From an uncultured Tenacibaculum sp. (GTDB taxonomy: Bacteria > Bacteroidota > Bacteroidia > Flavobacteriales > Flavobacteriaceae): DNA of 64,000 nucleotides. Position numbers and translations under genes: made by a program. This document shows positions 1 through 8,409 of this stretch, one piece after another. The stretch is from assembly GCF_947498805.1 (NCBI RefSeq), contig NZ_CANMLT010000005.1:372001-436000 (forward strand), given 5' to 3'. Every line of letters starts with the position of its first letter. The stretch's first letter is position 1. The notes below the pieces were generated by a model. That model saw nothing but the letters and a program-made list of their open reading frames with translations, was not told the origin of the DNA and did not search any database.

Positions 1-1
1 T

Positions 2-634
2 GTTATAGTTATGCTTCTAGCACCATTACTTGGCTGCTTAGACAGAAATTTTAGTTTCTTCTTTGGTTTAGGTATTGTTTTATTAATTCTTTGGTCAAGT
101 AATTTTAAATGGTCTTTGTTTGGTTTTACAAAGCGACTTACAAAAAAGACAATTATTTATAGTATACTATTAACTATTACTCTTCTTTTTCTCGACAACA
201 TTATAGCTCTTTTTGTAGAAAGTTACTTTGGACCACCTAATTACAGCTCTCTTGAAGGAATTAAACACAACCCTGTTAATTTTATAATAATTCTAATTAT
301 TGTTTGGACAATTGTAGCTTTTGGTGAGGAGTTTTTATTCAAAGGCTATTACTATAAATGGTTGGCTTCTCTTTTTGGAAACACAAAAAAAGCCTGGTTG
401 TTTGCAGGAATCATCACTTCCATATATTTTGGAATCTCACATTCTTACCAAGGTATTTCTGGAGTAATTACCATTGCAATTATGACATTAGCAGATTCAT
501 ATATCTTTTACAAAAACAAAACCAATCTTTGGTTGCTTATACTTATACATGGCTTATATGATACATGGGGATTAACCTTTTTTTACTTAGATAAAAAGAG
601 TCCTATTACCCTATTTATTGAAAGCCTATTTTAG
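2..634 (+). CDS. CPBP family intramembrane metalloprotease (5' end outside window)
   Basis: Multi-pass membrane protein of the CPBP (Abi/CAAX protease-like) family. Counting from the ATG at base 11, the motifs are the glutamate pair EEFLFKG (E106, E107), a histidine in FGISHS (H144) and a second histidine region IHGLYD (H180, D184). These are the metal and catalytic residues expected of the family. The family's usual EExxxR has K instead of R here. The reading frame stays open to base 2, so the true start is probably upstream and the N-terminus is missing. The substrate cannot be inferred. A hairpin terminator follows directly. Confidence 0.8.
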   Translation, partial: VIVMLLAPLLGCLDRNFSFFFGLGIVLLILWSSNFKWSLFGFTKRLTKKTIIYSILLTITLLFLDNIIALFVESYFGPPNYSSLEGIKHNPVNFIIILIIVWTIVAFGEEFLFKGYYYKWLASLFGNTKKAWLFAGIITSIYFGISHSYQGISGVITIAIMTLADSYIFYKNKTNLWLLILIHGLYDTWGLTFFYLDKKSPITLFIESLF

Positions 635-654
635 AAGAAGGGAAAGTAGTACAA

Positions 655-690
655 AGCTCGGTTTCGTTATAAAACCGAGCTCTTTTTATT
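655..690 (+). terminator. Rho-independent terminator after the CPBP gene
   Basis: Ten-base stem AGCTCGGTTT / AAACCGAGCT (655-664 and 672-681) followed by CTTTTTATT. It sits between convergent genes, and its T-run covers the stop codon of the minus-strand gene. It probably also blocks minus-strand read-through, though the T-tract on that side is poor. Confidence 0.8.
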
Positions 691-1201
691 CTTTAAACCA
701 ACCAGAATATTTTACATAATTATTGGCTATACGGTCAATTTCTCCTGAGATAAGCTCTTGAGAAATGTCTTTTACTTTCTTTGCAGGCACTCCTGCGTAA
801 ATACTTCCGCTTTCTACTTTTGTATTCTTAGTTACAACAGCTCCTGCAGCTATGATAGAATTCGATTCTACCACACAATCATCCATAATAATACTTCCCA
901 TACCTACCAACACGTTATCATGAATAGTACAACCATGTACAATAGCATTATGCCCTATGGATACATTATTACCAATTGTAGTTGGTGATTTTTGATAAGT
1001 AGCATGTATCACTGCTCCATCTTGTATATTTACCTTGTCTCCCATTCTTATATAATGTACATCACCACGAATTACTGCATTGAACCATACACTACATTCT
1101 TTTCCCATGGTAACTTCTCCTACAATTGTAGCATTTCCAGCAACATAACAATCTTCTGGTATTTGCGGATGTTTTCCGTTTACGGATTTTATTATTGGCA
1201 T
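686..1201 (-). CDS. Gamma carbonic anhydrase family protein (hexapeptide left-handed beta-helix)
   Basis: 171 residues, the usual length of the YrdA/PaaY-type gamma-carbonic-anhydrase family. The hexapeptide-repeat beta-helix runs through most of the chain. The three zinc/iron histidines of the trimer-interface site are present: H66 (VIHAT), H84 and H89 (SIGHNAIVHG). The RGD in AVIRGD (R45-D47) is typical as well. A cytoplasmic metal-binding trimer is expected; true carbonic anhydrase activity is not assured for this subgroup. It is the last gene of a minus-strand operon, 14 bases after the small lipoprotein gene. Confidence 0.88.
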   Translation of the reverse strand: MPIIKSVNGKHPQIPEDCYVAGNATIVGEVTMGKECSVWFNAVIRGDVHYIRMGDKVNIQDGAVIHATYQKSPTTIGNNVSIGHNAIVHGCTIHDNVLVGMGSIIMDDCVVESNSIIAAGAVVTKNTKVESGSIYAGVPAKKVKDISQELISGEIDRIANNYVKYSGWFKE

Positions 1202-1215
1202 ATTTTTAAATTATG

Positions 1216-1575
1216 TTATATTTCTCTTGAAACATATTTAATAGTATCTTTTTCTATATTTATTATTATATAATCATCTATCGGAGTGCCCTTTGCGTAA
1301 TATCCAAATTTTCTAACCACAACTGTATCTTTGATTTTATATTCTAATCGATAACTATCATCAATTGGTAAGGCTTCTGACATATCAATGCAATACTCTA
1401 TCTTTTGTTTAGGCACCAACTTAACATATTTTAATGATTCAAATGTGTTTGGTTTTATATTTAAAGAATCAATTATAAAACTTGTATTATTTATAATTTT
1501 AAACTTCACTTTCTCATTATTAAAATGGCAAGAAGTAAAAGCACAAATTAAAATTATTAACCACCTGTTTTTCAT
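1216..1575 (-). CDS. Small lipoprotein of unknown function
   Basis: 119 residues beginning with a basic, hydrophobic signal ending in a lipobox (AFTSC, Cys16), so it is predicted to be a lipid-anchored envelope protein. The mature part is beta-rich by eye and resembles no family I recognise. It starts 2 bases after the LytTR regulator stop, so it is translated from the same transcript as the histidine kinase and regulator. It could be an accessory of that system, but nothing in the sequence proves this. Confidence 0.7.
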   Translation of the reverse strand: MKNRWLIILICAFTSCHFNNEKVKFKIINNTSFIIDSLNIKPNTFESLKYVKLVPKQKIEYCIDMSEALPIDDSYRLEYKIKDTVVVRKFGYYAKGTPIDDYIIINIEKDTIKYVSREI

Positions 1576-1577
1576 CT

Positions 1578-2309
1578 TTATTTAAAATACGAAAGCAAAT
1601 TAGCCTTTTTTGATGAAGAGACCATAATTTCTTTTCCGTTTGACAGCACTACGCTTCCTCCCTTTCCTTTTTTGTATTTCACAATCTCATTTACATTCAC
1701 TAAAAATGACTTGTGTATTCTTACAAATGACGAATCTTTTAAAATTCCTTCAAAATACTTAAGTGTCTTACTCACCAATTTTTTAGAATTTTCAAAATAC
1801 AGTTCTGTATAATTATCATCTGCTTTACAGAACAAAATATCACTTGTATTTACCACCTCAAAACCATCCTGTAAGGGAATAGTAATTTTTCCATTCACCA
1901 TATTTGATTTTGGCGTAAGCACGGAGCTTTCTAAAGCTATTTCTTTCTCCTTGATTTCTGTAACTAAGTTCACTGCTTTTATCAATTCATCTATCGAAAT
2001 TGGTTTTAATAGATAATAAGTTGCCTGTGTATTTAGAGCATCAATCGCATAATGATCATAGGCAGTTACAAAAACTACTTCAAAGGTTCTATTTTCTATT
2101 TTTTCTAACAAATCAAAAGCATTTCCAAAAGGCATTTCAACATCTAGAAAAACCAAGTCTAAATCGTATTTATTTATCAGTTCTTCTCCTTCCTTTATAT
2201 TGCTTGCTTCTCCCAACAATTCAACATTAGGACAGTATTTAGAAATATAGTTTCGTAAAATATCTCTGCTTATTGCTTCATCTTCAACAATAATTGTTTT
2301 TAACTTCAT
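1578..2309 (-). CDS. LytTR-family response regulator
   Basis: 243 residues. The N-terminal receiver domain (about 1-120) has acidic residues E9, D10, E11 and the phospho-acceptor Asp56 in VFLDVEMP. The conserved Lys lies in YLLKPIS. A C-terminal LytTR DNA-binding domain (about 140-243) includes the typical FVRIHKSFLVN segment. It starts 3 bases after the histidine kinase gene, so the two form a co-transcribed LytS/LytR-type two-component pair. Targets are unknown; the two genes downstream in the same operon are candidates for co-function. Confidence 0.92.
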   Translation of the reverse strand: MKLKTIIVEDEAISRDILRNYISKYCPNVELLGEASNIKEGEELINKYDLDLVFLDVEMPFGNAFDLLEKIENRTFEVVFVTAYDHYAIDALNTQATYYLLKPISIDELIKAVNLVTEIKEKEIALESSVLTPKSNMVNGKITIPLQDGFEVVNTSDILFCKADDNYTELYFENSKKLVSKTLKYFEGILKDSSFVRIHKSFLVNVNEIVKYKKGKGGSVVLSNGKEIMVSSSKKANLLSYFK

Positions 2310-2312
2310 AGC

Positions 2313-4523
2313 TTAATCTTTTTTTAATGTTAATTCTACTTTTGTTCCGCTTCCATCTTCAAAAACATCTGTTATTAAAACAGCAATTTTATCTTGATAC
2401 ATATCATTTAAAATTGACACTCTGTTTTTAATCGTACTCATTCCTTTAGATTTCTGCTTCAATTGATTTTTAGTCTTCATTTCTATAGACTTCTTTCTTC
2501 CTACTCCATTATCTTCTATTAAAATGACAATTGACTCTTCATTCTTGTTCTTCATTGAAATATGCAAATTCCCTTTTTCTTCTTTATATCGAAGCCCATG
2601 CCAAATAGCATTCTCAATATAGGGTTGTAACAGCATTGGTGGAATTGAATATTCTTCCAATCGAATTTCTTCATCTATGGTAATGGTGTAATCAAACTTA
2701 TCTTGAAAGCGATTGTGTTCTAACTTTACATATAACTCCAACAATTCAATTTCTTTAGATAACGGTATAAAATCTTCATCAGAATTTTCTAAAACAGAGC
2801 GCATTAATACAGAAAACTCCGATAAATATCGGTTCGCACTTCGTTCATCATTTACCGCTATAAAACTATTTACAGAGTTAAGGGCATTAAAAATGAAATG
2901 TGGATTCATCTGTGAACGCATTGATTTCAATGCCAATAAATTGTTTGCTAGTTTTTGTTGCTTGTTGGTTCTAAACATAAAATATGCTAGTAACGACATT
3001 AGTAACATTCCACCTATTAAAGAATAGATTACGTATTCTTGACGTTTATTACTTTCTTCGACTAACTGCTGATCCTTATACGCCAAATCAACCTTGGTAT
3101 CTGCCAACTCTTTGTCTTTTTCTAAACTTTTTATTCTACTTCGATTCTCTGCAATACGTTTTCCAAAACGTTTTAATTGCTGTATTTCTTGCTCTTTTCT
3201 TGAATATAAAGTGTCTACCAATTGTACATAATCTTGATAAGACTTTAGCGCCTCAGAATAAGCTCCTACAGTTTCTAAAGCTTCCGATAATTTGCGAGTA
3301 GCATCCTTTTGTACAATTAAATCTTCATTCTCATCTGCCTCTTCAATACTCTTTTTTAAATAGGGTATTGCCTGGTTAAATTCTTCTTTTAAAATATAAG
3401 CGCTTCCTATTTTATAATTTATCTTTTGTGAAGTTATAGAATCTACCAATGACTCTTTATCTTCAGTTTCTATAGTAATACCATTGGCTTCTTTTAAGCT
3501 TTCTTTCCTTAAATCAATTTCATCATCATACCGTTGTGCTTGATTGTAATAATCAGCTACTTTTTGCTGTTGATTCAATGACCTTCTTACATTTTCTTTA
3601 TAGGCTAAATCCAATGAGTTTTTAAAAAGTGAATCTGCTTTTACTCCTTCTCCTAGTTTTGCATAGGTTTCTGCTAGCTTTGAGTTTAAATCAGTTATTT
3701 TCGATTTTAAAGAACTTGCTTGAGCAATTTCTAAGGCACTTTCATAATACTCTTTTGCCTTTTTATATTCTGTCAAATTTTTATATACATCTCCTAGCCC
3801 CTCATTAATCGTTAAATTTTCATAATTACTCAGCTTACCTTTTGAAGCTCTCATAAAACTTCTTTTAGCATCTCCGTTCTTTAATGCTAACAATTGTGTT
3901 TTAGCTAACAATAACAGCACTCTATTTTCATTCACTTCTTTTAGAGATGCCTTGTAATTTTCAATAGCTAAATCATACTGTTTCCAATGGGTATATATAT
4001 CTGCTAATTCTCTAAAAGAAACAGCCCGTCTACGTTTGGTATCGCTTTCATCAAGCATTTTCTCAACAAAAGTTAAACTCTTGTCTAAATCTTTTTCTTT
4101 ATAAAATTTTACCGAATCGTAATAGGTGTTATATGCTTTAGAATCTCTTTTAGGTCCACTGTTTTTACGAATAGACAACTTATCAAAACTATATTTAGAT
4201 TTCTTATCTTCATAGTCTTCTACCAATATTTGAATTGCTTTAAAATTTTCTACCGTATGAAACATGGTATTAAAGTCAGGGTGCGTAATCTGTATTACAT
4301 CATTCAATCTTGCTTTAACCATATATTTATCATAAATATGAGAAAACACAAAAATTTCACCATTTACAATTACCTCAGCATTTCTAATAGGTAATCTTGT
4401 TTTTTCATCTATTACTTTTACTGGCACTGTATGCTCCCTATCATAACCTTTACTTCTTTGCGCTTGCATGGAAGTAAGAGTTAGTGCAAGTAAAAACAAT
4501 TGTATATATAAAAACCTCTTCAT
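2313..4523 (-). CDS. TPR-containing sensor histidine kinase (LytS/His_kinase type)
   Basis: Start chosen at 4523 because the protein then begins with a signal peptide (MKRFLYIQLF...MQAQ); an upstream in-frame ATG at 4556 adds 11 non-hydrophobic residues. The N-terminal periplasmic part has a short beta domain (carboxypeptidase-like, VIDEKTRLPIRNAEV). TPR repeats follow to about residue 450, then a coiled coil, one membrane helix (VIYSLIGGMLLMSLLAYFMF) and a His_kinase domain with the phospho-acceptor H542 in MNPHFIFNALN. The ATP-binding domain contains IEDNGVGRKKS and a C-terminal glycine loop. Its partner is the adjacent LytTR regulator. The periplasmic TPR array suggests sensing of an envelope ligand or protein. 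Confidence 0.9.
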   Translation of the reverse strand: MKRFLYIQLFLLALTLTSMQAQRSKGYDREHTVPVKVIDEKTRLPIRNAEVIVNGEIFVFSHIYDKYMVKARLNDVIQITHPDFNTMFHTVENFKAIQILVEDYEDKKSKYSFDKLSIRKNSGPKRDSKAYNTYYDSVKFYKEKDLDKSLTFVEKMLDESDTKRRRAVSFRELADIYTHWKQYDLAIENYKASLKEVNENRVLLLLAKTQLLALKNGDAKRSFMRASKGKLSNYENLTINEGLGDVYKNLTEYKKAKEYYESALEIAQASSLKSKITDLNSKLAETYAKLGEGVKADSLFKNSLDLAYKENVRRSLNQQQKVADYYNQAQRYDDEIDLRKESLKEANGITIETEDKESLVDSITSQKINYKIGSAYILKEEFNQAIPYLKKSIEEADENEDLIVQKDATRKLSEALETVGAYSEALKSYQDYVQLVDTLYSRKEQEIQQLKRFGKRIAENRSRIKSLEKDKELADTKVDLAYKDQQLVEESNKRQEYVIYSLIGGMLLMSLLAYFMFRTNKQQKLANNLLALKSMRSQMNPHFIFNALNSVNSFIAVNDERSANRYLSEFSVLMRSVLENSDEDFIPLSKEIELLELYVKLEHNRFQDKFDYTITIDEEIRLEEYSIPPMLLQPYIENAIWHGLRYKEEKGNLHISMKNKNEESIVILIEDNGVGRKKSIEMKTKNQLKQKSKGMSTIKNRVSILNDMYQDKIAVLITDVFEDGSGTKVELTLKKD

Positions 4524-4698
4524 TTCTTTAATTAATTCATGTAAACATACACACAAAAACTGGGTTCAAAAAATCACCTTTAGAGTAAAACCACTTAAAA
4601 GAATACTAAAAATACGGTTTCACTCATTTTTCATTCCTTTTCACTCATTCAACAACACTATTAACTCATTCTAGATTTTTTAAGAAAAAAGTTGGTCT

Positions 4699-4706
4699 TA
4701 GTTTTG
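4699..4706 (+). promoter_or_regulatory. Candidate -7 element (TAGTTTTG) for the SIMPL-VWA operon
   Basis: Matches the flavobacterial TAnnTTTG consensus and lies 18 bases before the ATG at 4725. No clear TTG -33 element at the right distance, so support is moderate. Confidence 0.4.
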
Positions 4707-4724
4707 ATGTATAAATAATAAGTT

Positions 4725-5423
4725 ATGAAAGTATTACAAGTTATCATATTAGTACTATGTACAAGTTTATCATTTAGTCAATCTAGTAAAAAGGACACTC
4801 CTTTTATTGAAGTGACAGGTAAAGCAGAATTAGAAATAAGCCCGAATGAAATCTATATTGATCTTTTACTAAAGGAAAAAGTAAAGAGTGGTAAAAAAAC
4901 AAGTTTAGATGAATTAGAAAACTCGCTAAAAAATGAATTAGAAAAAATTGGAGTTCCGAAAGAGAATTTATTTATCTCAGATATCAACTCTGTAATTTCA
5001 AAAACGGGTTGGTGGTCGCAAGAAGTATTATCAACGGGTAAATATTCTTTAAAAGTTACGAGTCCTAAAAAACTAAAAAAGGTATTTGAAATTTTCGAAA
5101 AACTCAAAATTACAGACACCAATATTATCAAAGCAACACACTCGGAGCTTACAACTTTTAAAAAGAAAAATAGAATTGCGGCTATTAAAGCGGCTAAAGA
5201 AAAGGCCAAGTATTTACTAAATGCTATAGACGCTGGTACGGGAAAGCCATTGAAGGTATATGAAACAGAACATCAATTACAAGATTTTGCGCAACTAAAT
5301 CATTTAAACGTAAATCAGAGTAGTTACAGTATATCAAAAGTCAAATCATATAGAAAAGATGTAGTACAATTTGAAAACATCAAACTAATATCATCTATTC
5401 ATGTAGTATTTGAAATTAAATAA
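4725..5423 (+). CDS. SIMPL domain protein (DUF541)
   Basis: 232 residues with an N-terminal signal peptide (MKVLQVIILVLCTSLSFSQ). The body has SIMPL/DUF541 features: an early FIEVTGKAELEISPNEI strand, a central helix rich in Lys and Glu, and AAIKAAKEKAKYLLNA, the hallmark helix of the family. SIMPL proteins (E. coli YggE is the model) are periplasmic or outer-membrane-associated and linked to stress tolerance, with no enzymatic activity assigned. The VWA gene follows 41 bases later in the same direction, so the two are probably co-transcribed. Confidence 0.82.
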   Translation: MKVLQVIILVLCTSLSFSQSSKKDTPFIEVTGKAELEISPNEIYIDLLLKEKVKSGKKTSLDELENSLKNELEKIGVPKENLFISDINSVISKTGWWSQEVLSTGKYSLKVTSPKKLKKVFEIFEKLKITDTNIIKATHSELTTFKKKNRIAAIKAAKEKAKYLLNAIDAGTGKPLKVYETEHQLQDFAQLNHLNVNQSSYSISKVKSYRKDVVQFENIKLISSIHVVFEIK

Positions 5424-5464
5424 CACCAAGCTTTTAATTAAACAATAATTAAAAACCAAAAATT

Positions 5465-6592
5465 ATGAAAAATCATGTTTTAAAATTTAGTTTCCTATTC
5501 GGACTTCTACTTTCTGTAAGTAGTTATGCGAATACGACTCCCATTGAAAAGGTTAAAAAGCAGACCATAAAAGTTGCTTTATTATTAGACACAAGTAATA
5601 GCATGGACGGTTTAATCAACCAGGCAAAGTCTCAGTTGTGGGATATTGTAAATGAATTGTCTTATGCGAAATGTGAAGGTGTGAACCCGAATTTAAAAAT
5701 CGCGTTGTATGAATATGGAAACGATCGTTTATCTTCTAGAGAAGGATATATTCGTCAGGTTTTACAATTTACAAGTGATTTAGATGAAATCTCTGAACGT
5801 TTATTTTCTTTAAGCACCAATGGTGGAAGTGAGTTTTGCGGACAAGTAATTCAAACTTCATTAAATGAATTGGAATGGGGAAAAAATGAACGAGACTTAA
5901 AAATGATTTTTATTGCCGGTAACGAACCATTTACGCAAGGAAAGATTAATTATAAAGATGCTATTACCAACGCAAAAGAAAAAGACATTACCATCAATAC
6001 TATTTTTTGTGGTAATTACAACGATGGTATTTCTGGTATGTGGCAAGACGGAGCGTATTTTGGAAATGGAGATTATATGACCATTAACCACAACAAGAAC
6101 ATTGTACATATTGTAACACCTTATGATAGTGATATTATTATTTTAAATAAGAAATTAAACAAAACTTATATCCACTATGGAAATGCCGGATATTCTAAAT
6201 ATCAAAAACAAGCATTGCAAGATACCAATGCAGAAGAGTTAAACGAAGCTGTTGTAGTTAAGCGTGCCGTAAGTAAAAGTTCTCGATTGTATAATAATTC
6301 TTCTTGGGATTTAGTGGATGCTTCAAAAGATAAAAAAGTAGACTATACCAAGTTAAAGAAGGAACAATTACCGCAACACTTAAGAAGTAAGTCTACTAAA
6401 GAAATTAAAACATACGTTGAAACGAAAAGTAAAGAGCGCCAAGAAATTCAACAAAAAATTCAGGAATTGAATAAGAAGAGGAAACAGTTTATTGCAAAAA
6501 AGCAAAAAGCTAATGCAAAAAACAATGAATTAGAAAGTGTAATGATTAAGGCCATTAAAAAACAGGCCAAAAAGAAAAACTACTCTTGGTAG
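5465..6592 (+). CDS. Exported VWA domain protein
   Basis: 375 residues. Signal peptide of about 22 residues, then a von Willebrand A domain whose first strand carries the metal-ion-dependent adhesion motif DTSNS (residues 42-46). A Thr/Ser-rich GGSEFCG segment follows. The C-terminal 60 residues are a highly charged, Lys-rich coiled coil. A periplasmic protein-protein interaction role is likely. It lies downstream of the SIMPL gene and is followed by a strong terminator, which closes a two-gene unit. The specific partner is unknown. Confidence 0.82.
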   Translation: MKNHVLKFSFLFGLLLSVSSYANTTPIEKVKKQTIKVALLLDTSNSMDGLINQAKSQLWDIVNELSYAKCEGVNPNLKIALYEYGNDRLSSREGYIRQVLQFTSDLDEISERLFSLSTNGGSEFCGQVIQTSLNELEWGKNERDLKMIFIAGNEPFTQGKINYKDAITNAKEKDITINTIFCGNYNDGISGMWQDGAYFGNGDYMTINHNKNIVHIVTPYDSDIIILNKKLNKTYIHYGNAGYSKYQKQALQDTNAEELNEAVVVKRAVSKSSRLYNNSSWDLVDASKDKKVDYTKLKKEQLPQHLRSKSTKEIKTYVETKSKERQEIQQKIQELNKKRKQFIAKKQKANAKNNELESVMIKAIKKQAKKKNYSW

Positions 6593-6617
6593 TAGTTCTT
6601 AGTTCAATTCAATTTTT

Positions 6618-6646
6618 AAGAAGGAGGAAACTCCTTCTTTTTTTAT
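6618..6646 (+). terminator. Terminator after the VWA gene
   Basis: Nine-base stem AAGAAGGAG / CTCCTTCTT with GAAA tetraloop followed by a run of T. The T-run touches the stop codon of the convergent glucosaminidase gene. Confidence 0.85.
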
Positions 6647-7437
6647 TTTATTAATAAATCCTGACCGATACTAATGGTATTATCTCTTAAACCATTATTT
6701 GATTTTAACTCCTTTACAGAAATATTATGTTTTCTTGCAATAGAATATAAAGTATCTCCTTTTTGAACTTTATAATATGAGTTTTGCGCTACTACTCGTT
6801 TTCCTTTTTTTCCTCTTTTCGGAATTCGATCGTATTTATTTAAATCGTATTTATGAATTAAGGCAATTAATTTTTGCGGATATTTTCTATCGGTAGCATA
6901 TCCAGCTTTTTTCAATCCGTATGCCCAACCTTTATAATCGGTATGACGTAATCTAAATAAACTAGCATAACGCTTACGAGTTATTAAGAACTGTGAATGG
7001 TCTTCATACGATGATTCTGGATATTTATACTTTCTAAAGCATTCTCCTTTTTCATCATCATCATGGGTTACACTTTTTCCTTTCCATCCTCTATGACACT
7101 TAATTCCAAAGTGATTGTTAGAACGAATTGCTAACGGACTTCTTCCACTACCAGATTCTAAAATTCCTTGCGCCAATGTAATACTTGCTGGGATGTTATG
7201 CTCATGCATCTTTTTAACTGCAATAGGAGCAAATTTTAAGATATATTCTTCTGTATTATTAACCGTTGTTTTGGTCTTTCTTTTTACCTGTTCTAACTGA
7301 ACAACATCAGGTTTTGTTTCTACATCTTCCTTAACAATAACCTTTTTAGGTTGTGAGTTTACCACACGCTTACTGGTATCGCAACTTGTTAATCCTAAAA
7401 ATGTAACTACTATAAATAATCTTAAATATAACTTCAT
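6643..7437 (-). CDS. LysM-containing glucosaminidase lipoprotein (FlgJ/Auto-like peptidoglycan hydrolase)
   Basis: 264 residues. The signal peptide ends in a lipobox (LTSC, Cys19). A glucosaminidase domain (about 60-200) shows the catalytic-glutamate motif ILESGSGRS (Glu94), followed by SNNHFGIKC and a later YASLF segment. A C-terminal LysM repeat (about 220-264; YKVQKGDTLYSIA) binds peptidoglycan. Predicted to cleave the glycan strand of murein from an outer-membrane or periplasmic anchor. The start overlaps the stop of the upstream PLP-enzyme gene by one base (TAATG), indicating translational coupling. Confidence 0.92.
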   Translation of the reverse strand: MKLYLRLFIVVTFLGLTSCDTSKRVVNSQPKKVIVKEDVETKPDVVQLEQVKRKTKTTVNNTEEYILKFAPIAVKKMHEHNIPASITLAQGILESGSGRSPLAIRSNNHFGIKCHRGWKGKSVTHDDDEKGECFRKYKYPESSYEDHSQFLITRKRYASLFRLRHTDYKGWAYGLKKAGYATDRKYPQKLIALIHKYDLNKYDRIPKRGKKGKRVVAQNSYYKVQKGDTLYSIARKHNISVKELKSNNGLRDNTISIGQDLLIK

Positions 7438-8378
7438 TAAACCTGTATTAATTCTTGATTCTTATTTTTTAACTTCTGGTTTACACCATCAATTCCTTGC
7501 AAACCTCCCGTATGAATTGCTAAAATTTTGCTACCCTTTTCAAAGGCATCGTTTTCAATCATTTTGAAAATTCCAAATAGCATTTTCCCAGTATAAATAG
7601 GATCTAACGGAATGTTTGTTTGTACCTTAAACTCATTTATAAAACGAATAAGCTCTGGAGTATATTTTCCGTATCCACCAAAATGAAACGCATTTTGTAA
7701 ACTCCAATGATCGTTCCGCTTTGCGAACTGCTGTATTTCTGAGGTTAAAAAATCTCCTTTTAAAGCTGGAAACCCGATAACTTTTTGGTGTTCCTTTATG
7801 GAGTTTATCAATCCAGAAATGGTCCCTCCAGTACCTACAGCACAGCAAATATAATTGAATTTTTCATCTTCAAAAGTTAAGATCTCTTCACAACCTTGTA
7901 TGGCCAAATCATTGGTTCCTCCTTCAGGTACTAAATAAAATTCTCCAAACTCATTTTGGAGTTCTTTGATAAATGCTTCCGAAGTTTTATTTCGGTATAA
8001 CTCTCTTGATACAAACCTCAATTGCATACCATTTTCTACGGCATGTTTTAGGGTAGCATTTCCTGCAAGGGTGCGTTCTATATCTTTTGCTAATTCATCA
8101 CCTCGAATAATTCCAATGGTTTTGAATCCTGCCATTTTACCAGCAGCGGCCGTAGCAGCAATATGATTGGAGTACGCGCCTCCAAAAGTTAGTAAGGTAT
8201 GCTGTTTTTCTTCTTGGGCCTTGGTAATATTATACTTGAGCTTTCTGAATTTATTACCCGATACAAAAGGATGAATGCTATCTTCTCTTTTAATCCATAA
8301 CTCAATTCCTTTTTCTTTTAAAATAGGTAATTGAATAGGTTGATTGATAGGTGTGGGTATTTCTAACTTAAAAAGCAT
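7437..8378 (-). CDS. PLP-dependent ACC deaminase / D-cysteine desulfhydrase family protein
   Basis: 313 residues of the tryptophan-synthase-beta fold. The PLP lysine is expected at K43 in SGNKFRKLKYN, and GGAYSNHIAATAAAG (about 66-80) supplies the Ser/Asn/His contacts. AVGTGGTISGL forms the phosphate-binding loop. ACC deaminase and D-cysteine desulfhydrase share these motifs, so the substrate cannot be decided by eye; D-cysteine desulfhydrase is the commoner role in bacteria without plant hosts. It sits between a membrane winged-helix regulator (31 bases upstream) and a murein hydrolase (1-base overlap), an unexplained but clearly operonic arrangement. Confidence 0.87.
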   Translation of the reverse strand: MLFKLEIPTPINQPIQLPILKEKGIELWIKREDSIHPFVSGNKFRKLKYNITKAQEEKQHTLLTFGGAYSNHIAATAAAGKMAGFKTIGIIRGDELAKDIERTLAGNATLKHAVENGMQLRFVSRELYRNKTSEAFIKELQNEFGEFYLVPEGGTNDLAIQGCEEILTFEDEKFNYICCAVGTGGTISGLINSIKEHQKVIGFPALKGDFLTSEIQQFAKRNDHWSLQNAFHFGGYGKYTPELIRFINEFKVQTNIPLDPIYTGKMLFGIFKMIENDAFEKGSKILAIHTGGLQGIDGVNQKLKNKNQELIQV

Positions 8379-8409
8379 TGACAGTAATTAATGCTACAAA
8401 AGTAAGAGT

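Noticed and set aside
758..1273. Two plus-strand open frames opposite the gamma-carbonic-anhydrase-like gene
   Set aside because: They are antisense to a clearly real gene, Tyr/Cys/Ser-rich, and contain no recognisable domain.
2713..3301. Plus-strand open frames inside the histidine kinase gene
   Set aside because: Shadow frames of a gene with well-defined kinase motifs.
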